Assembly (NCBI GenBank): GCA_031271275.1
Contig: JAISWA010000234.1
Location: 1-9,607, forward strand
Direction of reading: 5' to 3'
Origin: Clostridiales bacterium
GTDB lineage: Bacteria > Bacillota > Clostridia > Lachnospirales > WQUN01
DNA: 9,607 nt
The position numbers and the translations under genes are program-made. Numbering within the stretch: position 1 is the stretch's first letter; each line of letters begins with the position of its first letter. The notes under the pieces were generated by a model, which saw only the letters and a program-made list of their open reading frames with translations, searched no databases and had not been told where the DNA came from. Below, one piece after another: positions 1 through 7,197 of this stretch.

Positions 1-74
1 TGTCATCCTGAGCGAAGCGAAGGATCTGTCAGCCCCGCCAAACATAAGGATTCTTCGCTTCGCTCAGAATGACA
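1..74. repeat. Long palindromic intergenic repeat, copy 1
   Basis: Arms at 1-26 and 49-74 are inverted copies matching at 24 of 26 positions around a 22-base loop; the core TGAGCGAAGCGAAG is perfectly paired. The element begins with TGTCAT and ends with ATGACA. Because it starts at base 1, the true element may extend further left. A diverged second copy lies at 6594-6667. Repeats with the core GAGCGAAGCGAAG are scattered between genes in many bacterial genomes; whether this one is a MITE-like unit or a REP-like structured element cannot be decided here. A run of five T follows on the plus strand at about 86-90, too far from the stem for a convincing terminator. Confidence 0.8.
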
Positions 75-403
75 TCGGCTGTGCGTTTTTAAGTTGAACG
101 GCTATAGAAAAATATTTTATCATAAAAATAGGAAGAACGGAGCACCTTTGAAAGCCTACTAAACCTATGGACAACTATGCTTTCTTGCACCCGAAAACCC
201 TCGGAAATCCAGTATTTTTTCCGTTGAAGCTTGAAAAAAACCTCCGTTTTTTGAAAATGATTGCGGCGCGCGCGCCTCGTAAATTTTTTATTGTCATGTA
301 TATATAAACGCGTTACCGGTATTAAATAATCGCTCCCTTGCGTTGATATAAGATGTGCATTATGATAGACCAATATATCGACGTAATTATTTATAGCCAT
401 GTT
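75..403. other. Gene-less interval upstream of the chemoreceptor
   Basis: No convincing coding region lies in these 329 bases. A minus-strand reading frame (89-589) crosses the interval and runs into the chemoreceptor gene, but its translation shows no recognisable domain and no start supported by a ribosome binding site. The interval is AT-rich apart from a GC island containing the perfect 12-base alternating palindrome GGCGCGCGCGCC at 265-276. The best sigma-A-like match before the chemoreceptor is TTGCGT (338-343), a 17-base spacer and TATGAT (361-366), which is weak at -35. I found no match to the sigma-D flagellar/chemotaxis pattern (TAAA, 15 bases, GCCGATAA). Confidence 0.5.
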
Positions 404-419
404 AGAAGGAGCATGAGAA

Positions 420-2633
420 ATGAATTTGAAAAGGCTGTACAACGTTTCGGTCAGCGTTATGGTGTTTCTTTTTGTTGCGGTAGTCGCGTTGGTTTTATAT
501 TTTGCCGGGCTTATGACGTCTTCCGGCAGAATAACCCGGGAAAGCGAGGAAATGGTCGCGCTAAGCAACGACGTGCTGTACATAAACAACTACCTCGTCA
601 AGCTAATGCGCATTTATACCGTCAACCGGGATGACGCCGTTTTAACGGAGTACGACGCCATATTAAACGATTACAACAGCTTCAACGGGAAACTGGACAG
701 GATGACGGAAATCGGCCTGACCGACCCGGAACAGGCGAGCGTCGATACCATGCTCGTCTATCTGGACGACCTGGCGGCGGTGGAAGGCCGCGCGTTGGAC
801 GCGCTTGCTTCGGGGAATTATGACGAAGCCGTTTCGATTATCTACGGCAGCGAATATTCCGGGCTCGACGCCGCGTTGGAGGACATCACCCGAAACTTAG
901 TGGCGGAAATAGCTAACCGAAAATCCTCCGAGGTCGCAAACATACAAAACCAAATGACCGCCATGCTGATAACCCTAAGCGTGTTTGTGGGCGTTTCCAT
1001 CAGCTGCTTCATCCTCCTTCAAGTCATTCAGCGCCGCCGCGTGCTGAAGCCGGTGGGAAAGCTCAGTCAAATACTCTCCGACGTGGCGCGGGGGAATTTG
1101 AATATCAACACCGACAAGACCGGTTTGCGGAAGGATGAAATCGGCGAGCTTACCCGCTATACCTACAGCGTGGCGGAAACCATACTTTCGCTGACGGGCG
1201 AGTTGGGTAAAATGGCGAAAACGTTCCGGGAAGGCGACACGGACGCGCAGATAGACGCTGCGCTTTTCGAGGGCGGCTATAAGGAAGTGGCGGAGCATAT
1301 CAACAGCATGATGCACGGGTTCGTCGGCGAGGTTTTAGCGTTCATGGGCTGCATGAAAGGTTTTGGCAGCGGCAATTTCAACGCGGATATGCAAAAACTC
1401 CCCGGCAAGAAAGCGGTTATCAACGAAACCGTCGAGCTGTTAAGGCGAAACTTGAAAGCGGTTTCCGGGGAAATCAGCGACACCGTCCGCAACGCATCCA
1501 TGGGGAACCTGCAAACCCGCGCCGATATTTCAAAATACAGCGGGGACTGGGCGCTGTTGCTTGAAGGCTTGAATAAGCTGATGGAAGCGATTTCTCTGCC
1601 CATAGACGAGGCGTCAACGGTCTTGCGGAACGTTTCCCAAGGCAGGTTCGACGTAAAAATGAGCGGGGCGTATGAGGGCGAGTTCCTGCTGATAAAGGAA
1701 TCCATCAATACCACCGTGACGAATATAGCCTTATACATAGAAGAAATTTCGAGCATTCTGACGTCCGTCGCCAATAACGACCTGAGCCATGAGATTACAA
1801 GGGAATATGTGGGCAGCTTCTCTGAAATCAAAAAGGCGCTTAACAATATTTTAAAAACGCTTAACACGGTGATTATCGATATTAATTCCGCCGCCGAACA
1901 GGTCTCGGCAGGCGCAAGGCAAATTTCCGAAAACAGCATGACGCTTGCCAACGGCGCCAGCGAACAGGCCTCGTCTATTGAAGAACTTAACGCGACCATC
2001 ATTACCATCAACGAGCACACAAGGCAAAACGCCGAAAGCGCGCGAGACGCGGACCGCCTTTCGCAGGAGTCCAAGTCCAACGCCGCCAGGGGCGACGAGG
2101 ACATGAAGCATATGCTCGACTCGATGGAAAGGATTATGGAAACCTCGCACAATATCTCCAGGGTCATTAAGATTATTGAGGACGTCGCCTTCCAGACCAA
2201 CCTGCTTGCGCTTAACGCGTCTGTTGAGGCGGCGCGGGCGGGGGAACACGGGAAAGGGTTCGCGGTGGTGGCGGGGGAAGTGCGGAGCCTCGCGGAAAAG
2301 TGCCAGAAGGCCGCCCATGAATCCTCGGGGTACATTCAAGAATCCGTGGACACGGTGAATAAGGGTTCCGCCATCGCGGCGCAGACAGCCGAAGCGCTAA
2401 AGTCCATCATAGACGCGGTGGAAAAAGTCGCCGCGATTATCACCGATATTTCCGCATCTTCAGACGAACAGTCCAAGGCGGTGGAGCAGGTTTCCATCGG
2501 GATAAGCCAGATAACGGAAGTGGTGCAGAACAACTCCGCCACCTCCGAGGAAGCGGCGGCGGCTTCTCAGCAGCTTTCCAGCCAGTCGGACGTGATGAAA
2601 AGCCTGGTGGACGTATTTAAGCTGAAAAAATAA
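420..2633 (+). CDS. Methyl-accepting chemotaxis protein with tandem HAMP-like repeats
   Basis: A transmembrane chemoreceptor of 737 residues that should signal to CheA/CheW. A short cytoplasmic N-terminus is followed by membrane segment 1 (about residues 10-32), an outside helical domain of about 150 residues (33-178) that looks like a four-helix-bundle sensor, membrane segment 2 (179-203) and a HAMP domain (204-256, with the conserved proline at 211). Four further HAMP-like units follow to about residue 485, recognised by recurring motifs (GSGNF, SMGNL, SQGRF, ANNDL). The C-terminal half is the methyl-accepting signalling coiled coil, with the highly conserved tip FQTNLLALNASVEAARAGE (591-609) and GFAVVAGEVRSLAEK (613-627). 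No C-terminal CheR-tethering pentapeptide is present. The ATG is supported by AGAAGGAG at 404-411, 8 bases upstream. The ligand cannot be inferred. No chemotaxis or flagellar genes are adjacent, so it is probably an orphan receptor gene. Confidence 0.93.
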   Translation: MNLKRLYNVSVSVMVFLFVAVVALVLYFAGLMTSSGRITRESEEMVALSNDVLYINNYLVKLMRIYTVNRDDAVLTEYDAILNDYNSFNGKLDRMTEIGLTDPEQASVDTMLVYLDDLAAVEGRALDALASGNYDEAVSIIYGSEYSGLDAALEDITRNLVAEIANRKSSEVANIQNQMTAMLITLSVFVGVSISCFILLQVIQRRRVLKPVGKLSQILSDVARGNLNINTDKTGLRKDEIGELTRYTYSVAETILSLTGELGKMAKTFREGDTDAQIDAALFEGGYKEVAEHINSMMHGFVGEVLAFMGCMKGFGSGNFNADMQKLPGKKAVINETVELLRRNLKAVSGEISDTVRNASMGNLQTRADISKYSGDWALLLEGLNKLMEAISLPIDEASTVLRNVSQGRFDVKMSGAYEGEFLLIKESINTTVTNIALYIEEISSILTSVANNDLSHEITREYVGSFSEIKKALNNILKTLNTVIIDINSAAEQVSAGARQISENSMTLANGASEQASSIEELNATIITINEHTRQNAESARDADRLSQESKSNAARGDEDMKHMLDSMERIMETSHNISRVIKIIEDVAFQTNLLALNASVEAARAGEHGKGFAVVAGEVRSLAEKCQKAAHESSGYIQESVDTVNKGSAIAAQTAEALKSIIDAVEKVAAIITDISASSDEQSKAVEQVSIGISQITEVVQNNSATSEEAAAASQQLSSQSDVMKSLVDVFKLKK

Positions 2634-2688
2634 AACCGCTGCGCGGCGGCGGGTGTAAATTAACCGCGATGCAGGCACAAATTACCAA

Positions 2689-2717
2689 GTATATTTTAAC
2701 CTCTCAGGGAAAAGCTG
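2689..2717 (+). promoter_or_regulatory. Candidate sigma-F type promoter for sigG
   Basis: GTATA at 2689-2693 matches the sigma-F -35 pattern GYWTA exactly. After a 14-base spacer, GGAAAAGCTG at 2708-2717 matches the -10 pattern GGnrAnAnTR at all fixed positions but one. The spacer is one base shorter than the usual 15. In Bacillus subtilis sigG is transcribed by sigma-F in the forespore, so the match is in the expected place, about 38 bases before the start codon. Patterns are from memory and the site is unscored. Confidence 0.4.
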
Positions 2718-2754
2718 TATTTGATACAGACTTTGTCTTCTGGGAGATGCGGTC

Positions 2755-3531
2755 ATGCAAAGCGGTAAAGTGGAAATTTGCGGCGTCAACACCTCAAAGC
2801 TCCCGGTGCTGAAGGGCGAGGAAAAGCGGCGCTTGTTTGACCTTATACAGGAGGGCGACGAAGAAGCGCGGGAACGCTATATTTTCGGAAACCTGCGGTT
2901 GGTTTTAAGCATCATCCAGCGTTTCAACAACCGGGGGGAATACGTGGACGATATCTTTCAAGTGGGCTGTATCGGTTTAATAAAGGCGATTGATAATTTT
3001 GACGTTACGCAGGGGGTCCAATTCTCCACCTACGCGGTGCCGATGATTATCGGCGAAATACGCCGGTACCTGCGGGACAACAACGCCATACGGGTCAGCC
3101 GTTCGCTGCGGGACATCGCCTATAAGGCGCTGAGCATAAAGGAAAAGCTGACGCTGAAAAATTCCCGCGAGCCGGACATCGAGGAAATCGCGAAGGAAAT
3201 GGAACTGCCCAAGGAAGAAGTCCTGTTTGCCCTCGACGCGATACAGGAGCCCGTTTCGCTGAACGAACCCGTCTATAACGACGGCGCCGAAGCGATATTT
3301 ATTATGGACCAAGTCAGCGACGAAAAGAACACCGACCACAGATGGTTGGAAAACCTGTCGCTGACCGAGGCGCTTAAGCGCCTTAACAAACGGGAGAAAC
3401 TGATTTTGAGCCTGCGTTTTTTCGAAGGGAAGACGCAAATGGAAGTGGCGGACGAAATTGGCATCAGCCAGGCGCAGGTGTCGAGACTTGAAAAAAACGC
3501 GCTTAAAAATATGCGGAAAATTATTTCATAA
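2755..3531 (+). CDS. sigG: RNA polymerase sporulation sigma factor G
   Basis: Late forespore-specific sigma factor that directs RNA polymerase to genes for spore DNA protection, germination and cortex after engulfment. The 258 residues match the family over the full length. The diagnostic N-terminus KVEICGVNTSKLPVL lies at 5-19. Region 2 includes NLRLVLSIIQRFNNRGEYVDD (46-66, core-binding side) and STYAVPMIIGEIRRYLRDNN (91-110). Region 3 runs about 120-195, and region 4 ends in the helix-turn-helix TQMEVADEIGISQAQVSRLE (227-246). The ATG has GGGAG 8 bases upstream (2742-2746). In Bacillus the gene follows spoIIGA-sigE; here it follows a chemoreceptor with a 121-base gap, so it probably has its own promoter. 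The position equivalent to B. subtilis Asn45, reported to matter for binding of the anti-sigma factor CsfB/Gin, is Phe44 here. Its presence makes the organism a spore former, or one of recent spore-forming descent. Confidence 0.96.
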   Translation: MQSGKVEICGVNTSKLPVLKGEEKRRLFDLIQEGDEEARERYIFGNLRLVLSIIQRFNNRGEYVDDIFQVGCIGLIKAIDNFDVTQGVQFSTYAVPMIIGEIRRYLRDNNAIRVSRSLRDIAYKALSIKEKLTLKNSREPDIEEIAKEMELPKEEVLFALDAIQEPVSLNEPVYNDGAEAIFIMDQVSDEKNTDHRWLENLSLTEALKRLNKREKLILSLRFFEGKTQMEVADEIGISQAQVSRLEKNALKNMRKIIS

Positions 3532-3536
3532 ACCTG

Positions 3537-3542
3537 TATAAT
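3537..3542 (+). promoter_or_regulatory. Possible sigma-A -10 element before the alarmone synthetase
   Basis: A perfect TATAAT lies 37 bases before the alarmone synthetase start, in the 48-base gap after sigG. No good -35 hexamer is visible 16-18 bases upstream (the best-placed hexamer is CGGAAA). It may be chance, or a weak separate promoter allowing vegetative expression independent of sigG. Confidence 0.25.
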
Positions 3543-3579
3543 GGAGCCATAAAACAAAAACGGCACAGAGGGGCGTTTT

Positions 3580-4218
3580 ATGGCGATTTTGTTTTCACCG
3601 GAGGAATTCGCGAAGCTTAAAGATTTGATGATTTATTTCAACTGCGCGTTGAGGGACATTACCACAAGGATAGACATACTGTTGGAGGATTTTAGAAATT
3701 TCCAACACAAAGACCCCGTCGAACATATTAAAACACGGATAAAGTCCCCGGAAAGCATCGCGGGGAAATTAGCCCGGCTCAATTACGATATTACCGCGAA
3801 AAACGCGCGGGATAAGCTGTACGACATCGCGGGCCTGCGCATTATCTGCCCCTATGCCCGGGACATTTATTATATCGCCGACGTGCTCAGGCTGCAGCCC
3901 GACCTTAACGTAACCACCGAAAAGGATTATATTTCCCGCCCGAAACCGAGCGGTTACCGCAGCTACCATATGATTATCGATGTGCCGGTGTATTTTACGC
4001 GGGAGACTTATAAGATACCCGTGGAGGTGCAGCTGCGCACACAGGCGATGGATTTCTGGGCGACGCTTGAGCACAGCGTCCGCTATAAGTATCAGGAGCC
4101 CGGCAAAATCCCCAAGCGCATAAGCGACGAGCTCGCCGCCTGCGCGGATAGAATTGCCGAGTTGGATGAAAAGATGTTTGAGATTCACGATGAAGTTTTT
4201 AAAATAAAGACGGTATAG
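3580..4218 (+). CDS. ywaC: Small alarmone synthetase (GTP pyrophosphokinase, RelP/YwaC type)
   Basis: A single-domain (p)ppGpp synthetase of 212 residues, transferring pyrophosphate from ATP to GDP or GTP in the cytoplasm. It has the length of stand-alone synthetases and lacks both the hydrolase and the TGS/ACT regulatory domains of long RelA/SpoT proteins. Visible motifs are TRIKSPESIAGKL (52-64, ATP side), YDIAGLRIIC (81-90, with metal-binding Asp82), DYISRPKPSGYRSYH (116-130, GTP/GDP side) and VEVQLRTQAMDFWATLEH (148-165, with catalytic Glu149). PVEHIKTRIKS, DIAGLRIIC and the C-terminal LDEKMFEI resemble B. subtilis YwaC (RelP, SAS2) more than YjbM (RelQ), so the symbol is given on remembered similarity, not a computed tree. 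GAGGGG (3568-3573) lies 6 bases before the ATG. The 48-base gap after sigG allows co-transcription, which would put alarmone synthesis in the forespore. Confidence 0.9.
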   Translation: MAILFSPEEFAKLKDLMIYFNCALRDITTRIDILLEDFRNFQHKDPVEHIKTRIKSPESIAGKLARLNYDITAKNARDKLYDIAGLRIICPYARDIYYIADVLRLQPDLNVTTEKDYISRPKPSGYRSYHMIIDVPVYFTRETYKIPVEVQLRTQAMDFWATLEHSVRYKYQEPGKIPKRISDELAACADRIAELDEKMFEIHDEVFKIKTV

Positions 4219-4226
4219 CGGTTGCT

Positions 4227-5252
4227 TTACTTCCGCTTAACCATTCCGAGCAGGGAAACCGCGCCGCCGCCTATAATGCACAAATAATACGTTAGCATCC
4301 GCCAGATTATCATCGCCGGCATGATGGCGTCGTAAGCGAAAAACATTTCAAAGAAGAAATAGAAACCGGTTTCCACCGCGCCGGAACTGCCCGGCATGGG
4401 AAAGAACGCCGTAATAAGCGTAAGGATCGCCTGTGCGCTGACCATTAAACCGAACGCGCCGCCGGAAAGGTGGAAGCCCCGGTAAATAAAATACGGCAGG
4501 CTGTAGTACAGCGCCAACTGTATCAGCGTGACAAGGAAAGAGGACGCGAGCAGCCACTTTTTTTGGTAAATGGCTTGAAAGCTTTCATTAAAAAGGCTGA
4601 TGTGCTTGTTAAGCGAGTCAACAGCCTTTTCTTTATTTTTGACAATACGCAGCCTTACTAAAATTTTTAAGAAGAACATGCCGAGTTTTGTCGCGGCGGC
4701 TTTATTGACGATAATTACAAAGGCGGCGGCGACAAACGCCGCGTTTACCGCAATGCCCACCGCGAAGAACCATATAAAATGCGGGATGTTTTCATTAAAA
4801 AAACGCAGCGTAAAAATTGCCGAAACGACGGCGAACACGGTAAGGCAGATTTGGTAGACAATGGACTTGACTGTGATATACGACGCGGCGTCGCCCGCGT
4901 CAACGCCGCCCTTCGCCATGTCGTAAACCTGCATGGGCTGACCGCCGGAAGCGAACGGGGTCAGGCAGTTGTATAAAAACCCGATTGCGGTGGTTTTGAA
5001 TGTACTGACGAAGCGGTGTTCTTTATATTTTGTTTTAATATACAGGTGCAGGATTATCCCGTCGGTAAGCCAAAATAAAAAAACGCAGGCAACCGTCGCC
5101 GCAAGCCAGAAAAAATCCATTCCGGCAACGCTCGCGACAAATGCCCGCCAACCCCCGAAGGTTAAAAGAAATATATAAAGTATAATCAAAGAGACGATCA
5201 AAGATACAAGACCGAACCAGTTGTTTTTCGCAAAAGTTTTAATATTCATCAT
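4227..5252 (-). CDS. Flippase-like integral membrane protein (LPG-synthase-TM / UPF0104 family)
   Basis: A 341-residue polytopic membrane protein with about eight hydrophobic segments (roughly 12-32, 46-66, 85-103, 132-152, 158-182, 233-257, 268-288 and 310-337). It carries the two family signatures: TPFASGGQPMQVYDM (98-112) and FFPMPGSSGAVETGF (283-297), plus WRMLTYY (317-323). This is the fold of the membrane half of MprF and of YbhN-like proteins, without the MprF aminoacyl-transferase domain. Its ATG overlaps the TGA of the upstream glycosyltransferase (ATGA), which predicts translational coupling; a second ATG follows at once. The nearest AGGAG is 15 bases away, so coupling probably matters for initiation. 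Relatives next to glycolipid glycosyltransferases are thought to translocate or handle lipids, so moving the partner's glycolipid product is a reasonable inference. Actual substrate unknown. Confidence 0.88.
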   Translation of the reverse strand: MMNIKTFAKNNWFGLVSLIVSLIILYIFLLTFGGWRAFVASVAGMDFFWLAATVACVFLFWLTDGIILHLYIKTKYKEHRFVSTFKTTAIGFLYNCLTPFASGGQPMQVYDMAKGGVDAGDAASYITVKSIVYQICLTVFAVVSAIFTLRFFNENIPHFIWFFAVGIAVNAAFVAAAFVIIVNKAAATKLGMFFLKILVRLRIVKNKEKAVDSLNKHISLFNESFQAIYQKKWLLASSFLVTLIQLALYYSLPYFIYRGFHLSGGAFGLMVSAQAILTLITAFFPMPGSSGAVETGFYFFFEMFFAYDAIMPAMIIWRMLTYYLCIIGGGAVSLLGMVKRK

Positions 5253-6376
5253 TGGTTAGTATTTATTCTCCTGCGCGTTATTATGCGTTTTAGAGAAAAG
5301 AGATAACCGCTTTTGCCCAACGCCGCCGGCTTCCCGGTTTTTAAACAAACAGCGTTGTCGTAAAGGCGCTCCCACATTTTTAAAACCGAGTCCTCTGAAT
5401 AGGTTTTATGGCATTTACAGGCTTTTTTCGACCAAAGCTCCCTCGCCTGCGCGTCGCTGCGCAGCGTGCCGATCACGGAGGCAAACCCGTCTACATCGCT
5501 TCCCGTCAGGTAATTGTCCCGCAGTATGCATTCATAAAAATCCAAATCCCGCAGCAAAACCGGCTTGGCGCAAGCCATCGCCTCCAGTATCGTCATGGGG
5601 AACAATTCGTTAAAGGACGGGAGAAAGAAAACGTCCGCGATATTGTATATCCCCGCCATTTTTTCCCGCTCGACGATGCCGGTGAAATTTACGTTAGCCG
5701 GCAAATTTTGGGAAAGCTTTTTTATTTCCTCGTAGCCTTCGGTCATTTTCCCGAAGGAGAAACCGCCGACCCATATAAATTTCACGTCCGGAAGCCGCCT
5801 CGCCGTTTCCACAAAGTCTGCGACGCCCTTGCGGGTTTGAAGCTGCCCCGCGCCCATCACGATAAAATCATCCGGCGCGTAGCCCAGTTCGGCGCGGGTC
5901 TGCGCGTTTATTTCCGGCGCGTAGGGGTGGAAATCTATTTTTGAGACATAATTCGGTATGTATACCACTTTGGGCATGTCTACCCCAAGGTAGGATAATT
6001 TGCGTTTTACCACCGGGTTAACGACCACGAGGAAATCCATACTGTTATAGAACGTTAAAAGATAACGGTAAAAAAACCATTTCCAGAGCCGCGGCAAACT
6101 GAGGCTGTTGTCAATGGTCTCCGGCAAAAAATGAACGTAGCCTATCCCGACGGTGTTGTGCCGGGTAAACAGGCGGTCAAAAAAATAGGGCAAATTAACG
6201 GTATGGTAATGGGTGATATCGCTTTTGCGCGGGGAGTTCACGCGGACTTCATACTTCCCGGCGAGCCCGTCCTTTACAAGGCGCAGCTGCTCGCAGTAAC
6301 AGGAACCCACGCCCTGCGCTTTGATAGACAGCGCCTTTGAACGCATATTGATTGACGGTAATTTTATTGACGGCAA
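5249..6376 (-). CDS. GT4-type glycosyltransferase, probably glycolipid-forming (LafB/CpoA-like)
   Basis: A retaining GT-B glycosyltransferase of 375 residues, family 4 type, acting at the inner face of the membrane. The N-terminal acceptor half has GQGV-like KAQGVGSCYCEQ (19-30), HYHTVNLPYFFDR (56-68) and VGIGYVHFLPET (76-87). The C-terminal nucleotide-sugar half has GAGQLQTRKG (175-184) and the catalytic-site E-x7-E pair Glu257/Glu265 within NELFPMTILEAMACAKP. The HFLPET region and overall layout recall glycosyl-diacylglycerol transferases of Lactobacillales (LafB, CpoA), hence the glycolipid proposal; the donor sugar is not deducible. I place the start at TTG 6376 because GGAGG (6384-6388) sits 7 bases upstream. 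The frame is open to 6412, but the TTG there has no ribosome binding site, and neither does the later ATG at 6346 that aligns with the usual family start. It overlaps the downstream membrane gene by 4 bases. Confidence 0.88.
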   Translation of the reverse strand: MPSIKLPSINMRSKALSIKAQGVGSCYCEQLRLVKDGLAGKYEVRVNSPRKSDITHYHTVNLPYFFDRLFTRHNTVGIGYVHFLPETIDNSLSLPRLWKWFFYRYLLTFYNSMDFLVVVNPVVKRKLSYLGVDMPKVVYIPNYVSKIDFHPYAPEINAQTRAELGYAPDDFIVMGAGQLQTRKGVADFVETARRLPDVKFIWVGGFSFGKMTEGYEEIKKLSQNLPANVNFTGIVEREKMAGIYNIADVFFLPSFNELFPMTILEAMACAKPVLLRDLDFYECILRDNYLTGSDVDGFASVIGTLRSDAQARELWSKKACKCHKTYSEDSVLKMWERLYDNAVCLKTGKPAALGKSGYLFSLKRIITRRRINTNQ

Positions 6377-6388
6377 ATCGATTCCTCC
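6374..6388 (-). promoter_or_regulatory. Ribosome binding site and TTG start of the glycosyltransferase
   Basis: On the minus strand GGAGG (6388-6384), seven bases, then TTG (6376-6374). This decides the start over two in-frame alternatives that lack a Shine-Dalgarno sequence. Confidence 0.75.
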
Positions 6389-6479
6389 GTATCTTTTGTA
6401 ATGCTGAAACAAATAAGTATACGATATTTATCATTTGTTTTATTCATAAAAAATAAAATGGAAAAAACCGGGCGGGTTC

Positions 6480-6509
6480 AGTATACAGGTTTTTGTGTCT
6501 CGCGGGCAA
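6480..6509 (-). promoter_or_regulatory. Candidate sigma-A promoter for the glycosyltransferase pair
   Basis: Minus strand TTGCCC (6509-6504), an 18-base spacer and TATACT (6485-6480): 4 of 6 and 5 of 6 matches to consensus. Transcription would begin near 6473 and leave a leader of roughly 97 bases. No regulator site is evident. Confidence 0.3.
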
Positions 6510-6586
6510 GCATAGGAAACGGCGCATTGCGCGTTCAGCAGGCTATAGCAATGAACGCTATAATCAAGCAGTTTCCTGTGTGACAT

Positions 6587-6667
6587 AAAAAACTGTCATC
6601 CTTAGCCGAGGGCGACGAATCTATCAACATGAGCATTGAAAGATTCTTCGTTACACTCAGAATGACA
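6587..6667 (-). terminator. Palindromic repeat copy 2, probable terminator of the ahcY operon
   Basis: Arms at 6594-6621 and 6642-6667 form an imperfect palindrome that starts TGTCATC and ends AGAATGACA, like the repeat at 1-74 but with several mismatches in the middle of the stem. Read on the minus strand it follows the membrane-protein gene by 38 bases, and its last arm is followed one base later by six T (6592-6587). That is the arrangement of an intrinsic terminator, so a dispersed repeat seems to serve as the operon terminator. Identity as a copy of the same repeat family is clear; termination is inference. Confidence 0.6.
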
Positions 6668-6705
6668 GCGGCAGATGTTGCAATACGCTGCTTGTAAGGC
6701 AGCCC

Positions 6706-7125
6706 TTAATCTTTGTTGAAATGTTTCGCAATCAGTTGGTCAACCGGGCCGAAGCTGATGGTCCCCTGGTCCAGCGCTTTGTACCCGCACAGCAGAAAGA
6801 GCAGCGTCCTGCAGACACTAAGCAGCATGATAACAAAGGAAAAGATGCTGCTAATCAACGGTATGTGGAAATTGAGCGTGAAAATGTTAAGGAAACTGCC
6901 GAGAAGCGATACCGCTTCCGGTACCAGATTCAAAACAGCGATGACGACGGAGAAGAATACGCTGAGCGCGACCGCTTTGATTACCGCTATTTTCAGCCAT
7001 TCGTTCTCCTCAAACAGCAGCGCGTAGCCCGCTACCAACAGCACAGCCGTCAACCCGCCGAACAAACCGGCGAAGTATGCAGCCGCCCCCAAAAGCCCTA
7101 CCGAAATCCCCAGTTTTGTTTTCAT
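6706..7125 (-). CDS. Small hydrophobic membrane protein, function unknown
   Basis: I do not recognise this protein. From the ATG at 7125 it has 139 residues: a hydrophobic N-terminal hairpin (about 6-38, rich in Gly/Ala/Leu), a short charged link containing FEENEW, a second hydrophobic stretch (about 46-67), a third and longer one (about 78-114), and a polar C-terminus ending HFNKD. Four membrane passes is the simplest reading. I choose ATG 7125 because AGGGGG (7140-7135) lies 9 bases upstream; the in-frame GTG at 7131 is only 3 bases from it. It lies 72 bases downstream of the zinc-ribbon gene on the same strand, with no terminator between, so it is probably the last gene of the ahcY operon and may work with the zinc-ribbon protein. 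Confidence 0.7.
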   Translation of the reverse strand: MKTKLGISVGLLGAAAYFAGLFGGLTAVLLVAGYALLFEENEWLKIAVIKAVALSVFFSVVIAVLNLVPEAVSLLGSFLNIFTLNFHIPLISSIFSFVIMLLSVCRTLLFLLCGYKALDQGTISFGPVDQLIAKHFNKD

Positions 7126-7197
7126 CTTCACATTCCCCCTTTAAGATTATGGCGCGCTTGCGCTCGCTGACCTATTAACTTCCGGATAACTTTCCCG

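Noticed and set aside
338..366. Sigma-A promoter for the chemoreceptor (TTGCGT, 17 bases, TATGAT)
   Set aside because: Only 3 of 6 matches at -35; mentioned in the spacer entry but too weak for its own feature.
89..589. Minus-strand reading frame of 166 codons across the left spacer
   Set aside because: It starts inside the chemoreceptor gene, lacks a ribosome binding site and shows no recognisable domain.
1277..2335. Long minus-strand frame of 352 codons opposite the chemoreceptor
   Set aside because: Its Ser/Leu/Ala-rich translation is the usual antisense shadow of a GC-biased coding sequence, and the plus-strand protein is clearly real.
2634..2662. GC-rich hairpin after the chemoreceptor stop as a terminator
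   Set aside because: The stem is only about four pairs and no T tract follows.
7126..7197. Terminator or promoter between the zinc-ribbon and membrane-protein genes
   Set aside because: Only a GCGC/GCGC mini-stem is visible, without a T tract or hexamers.
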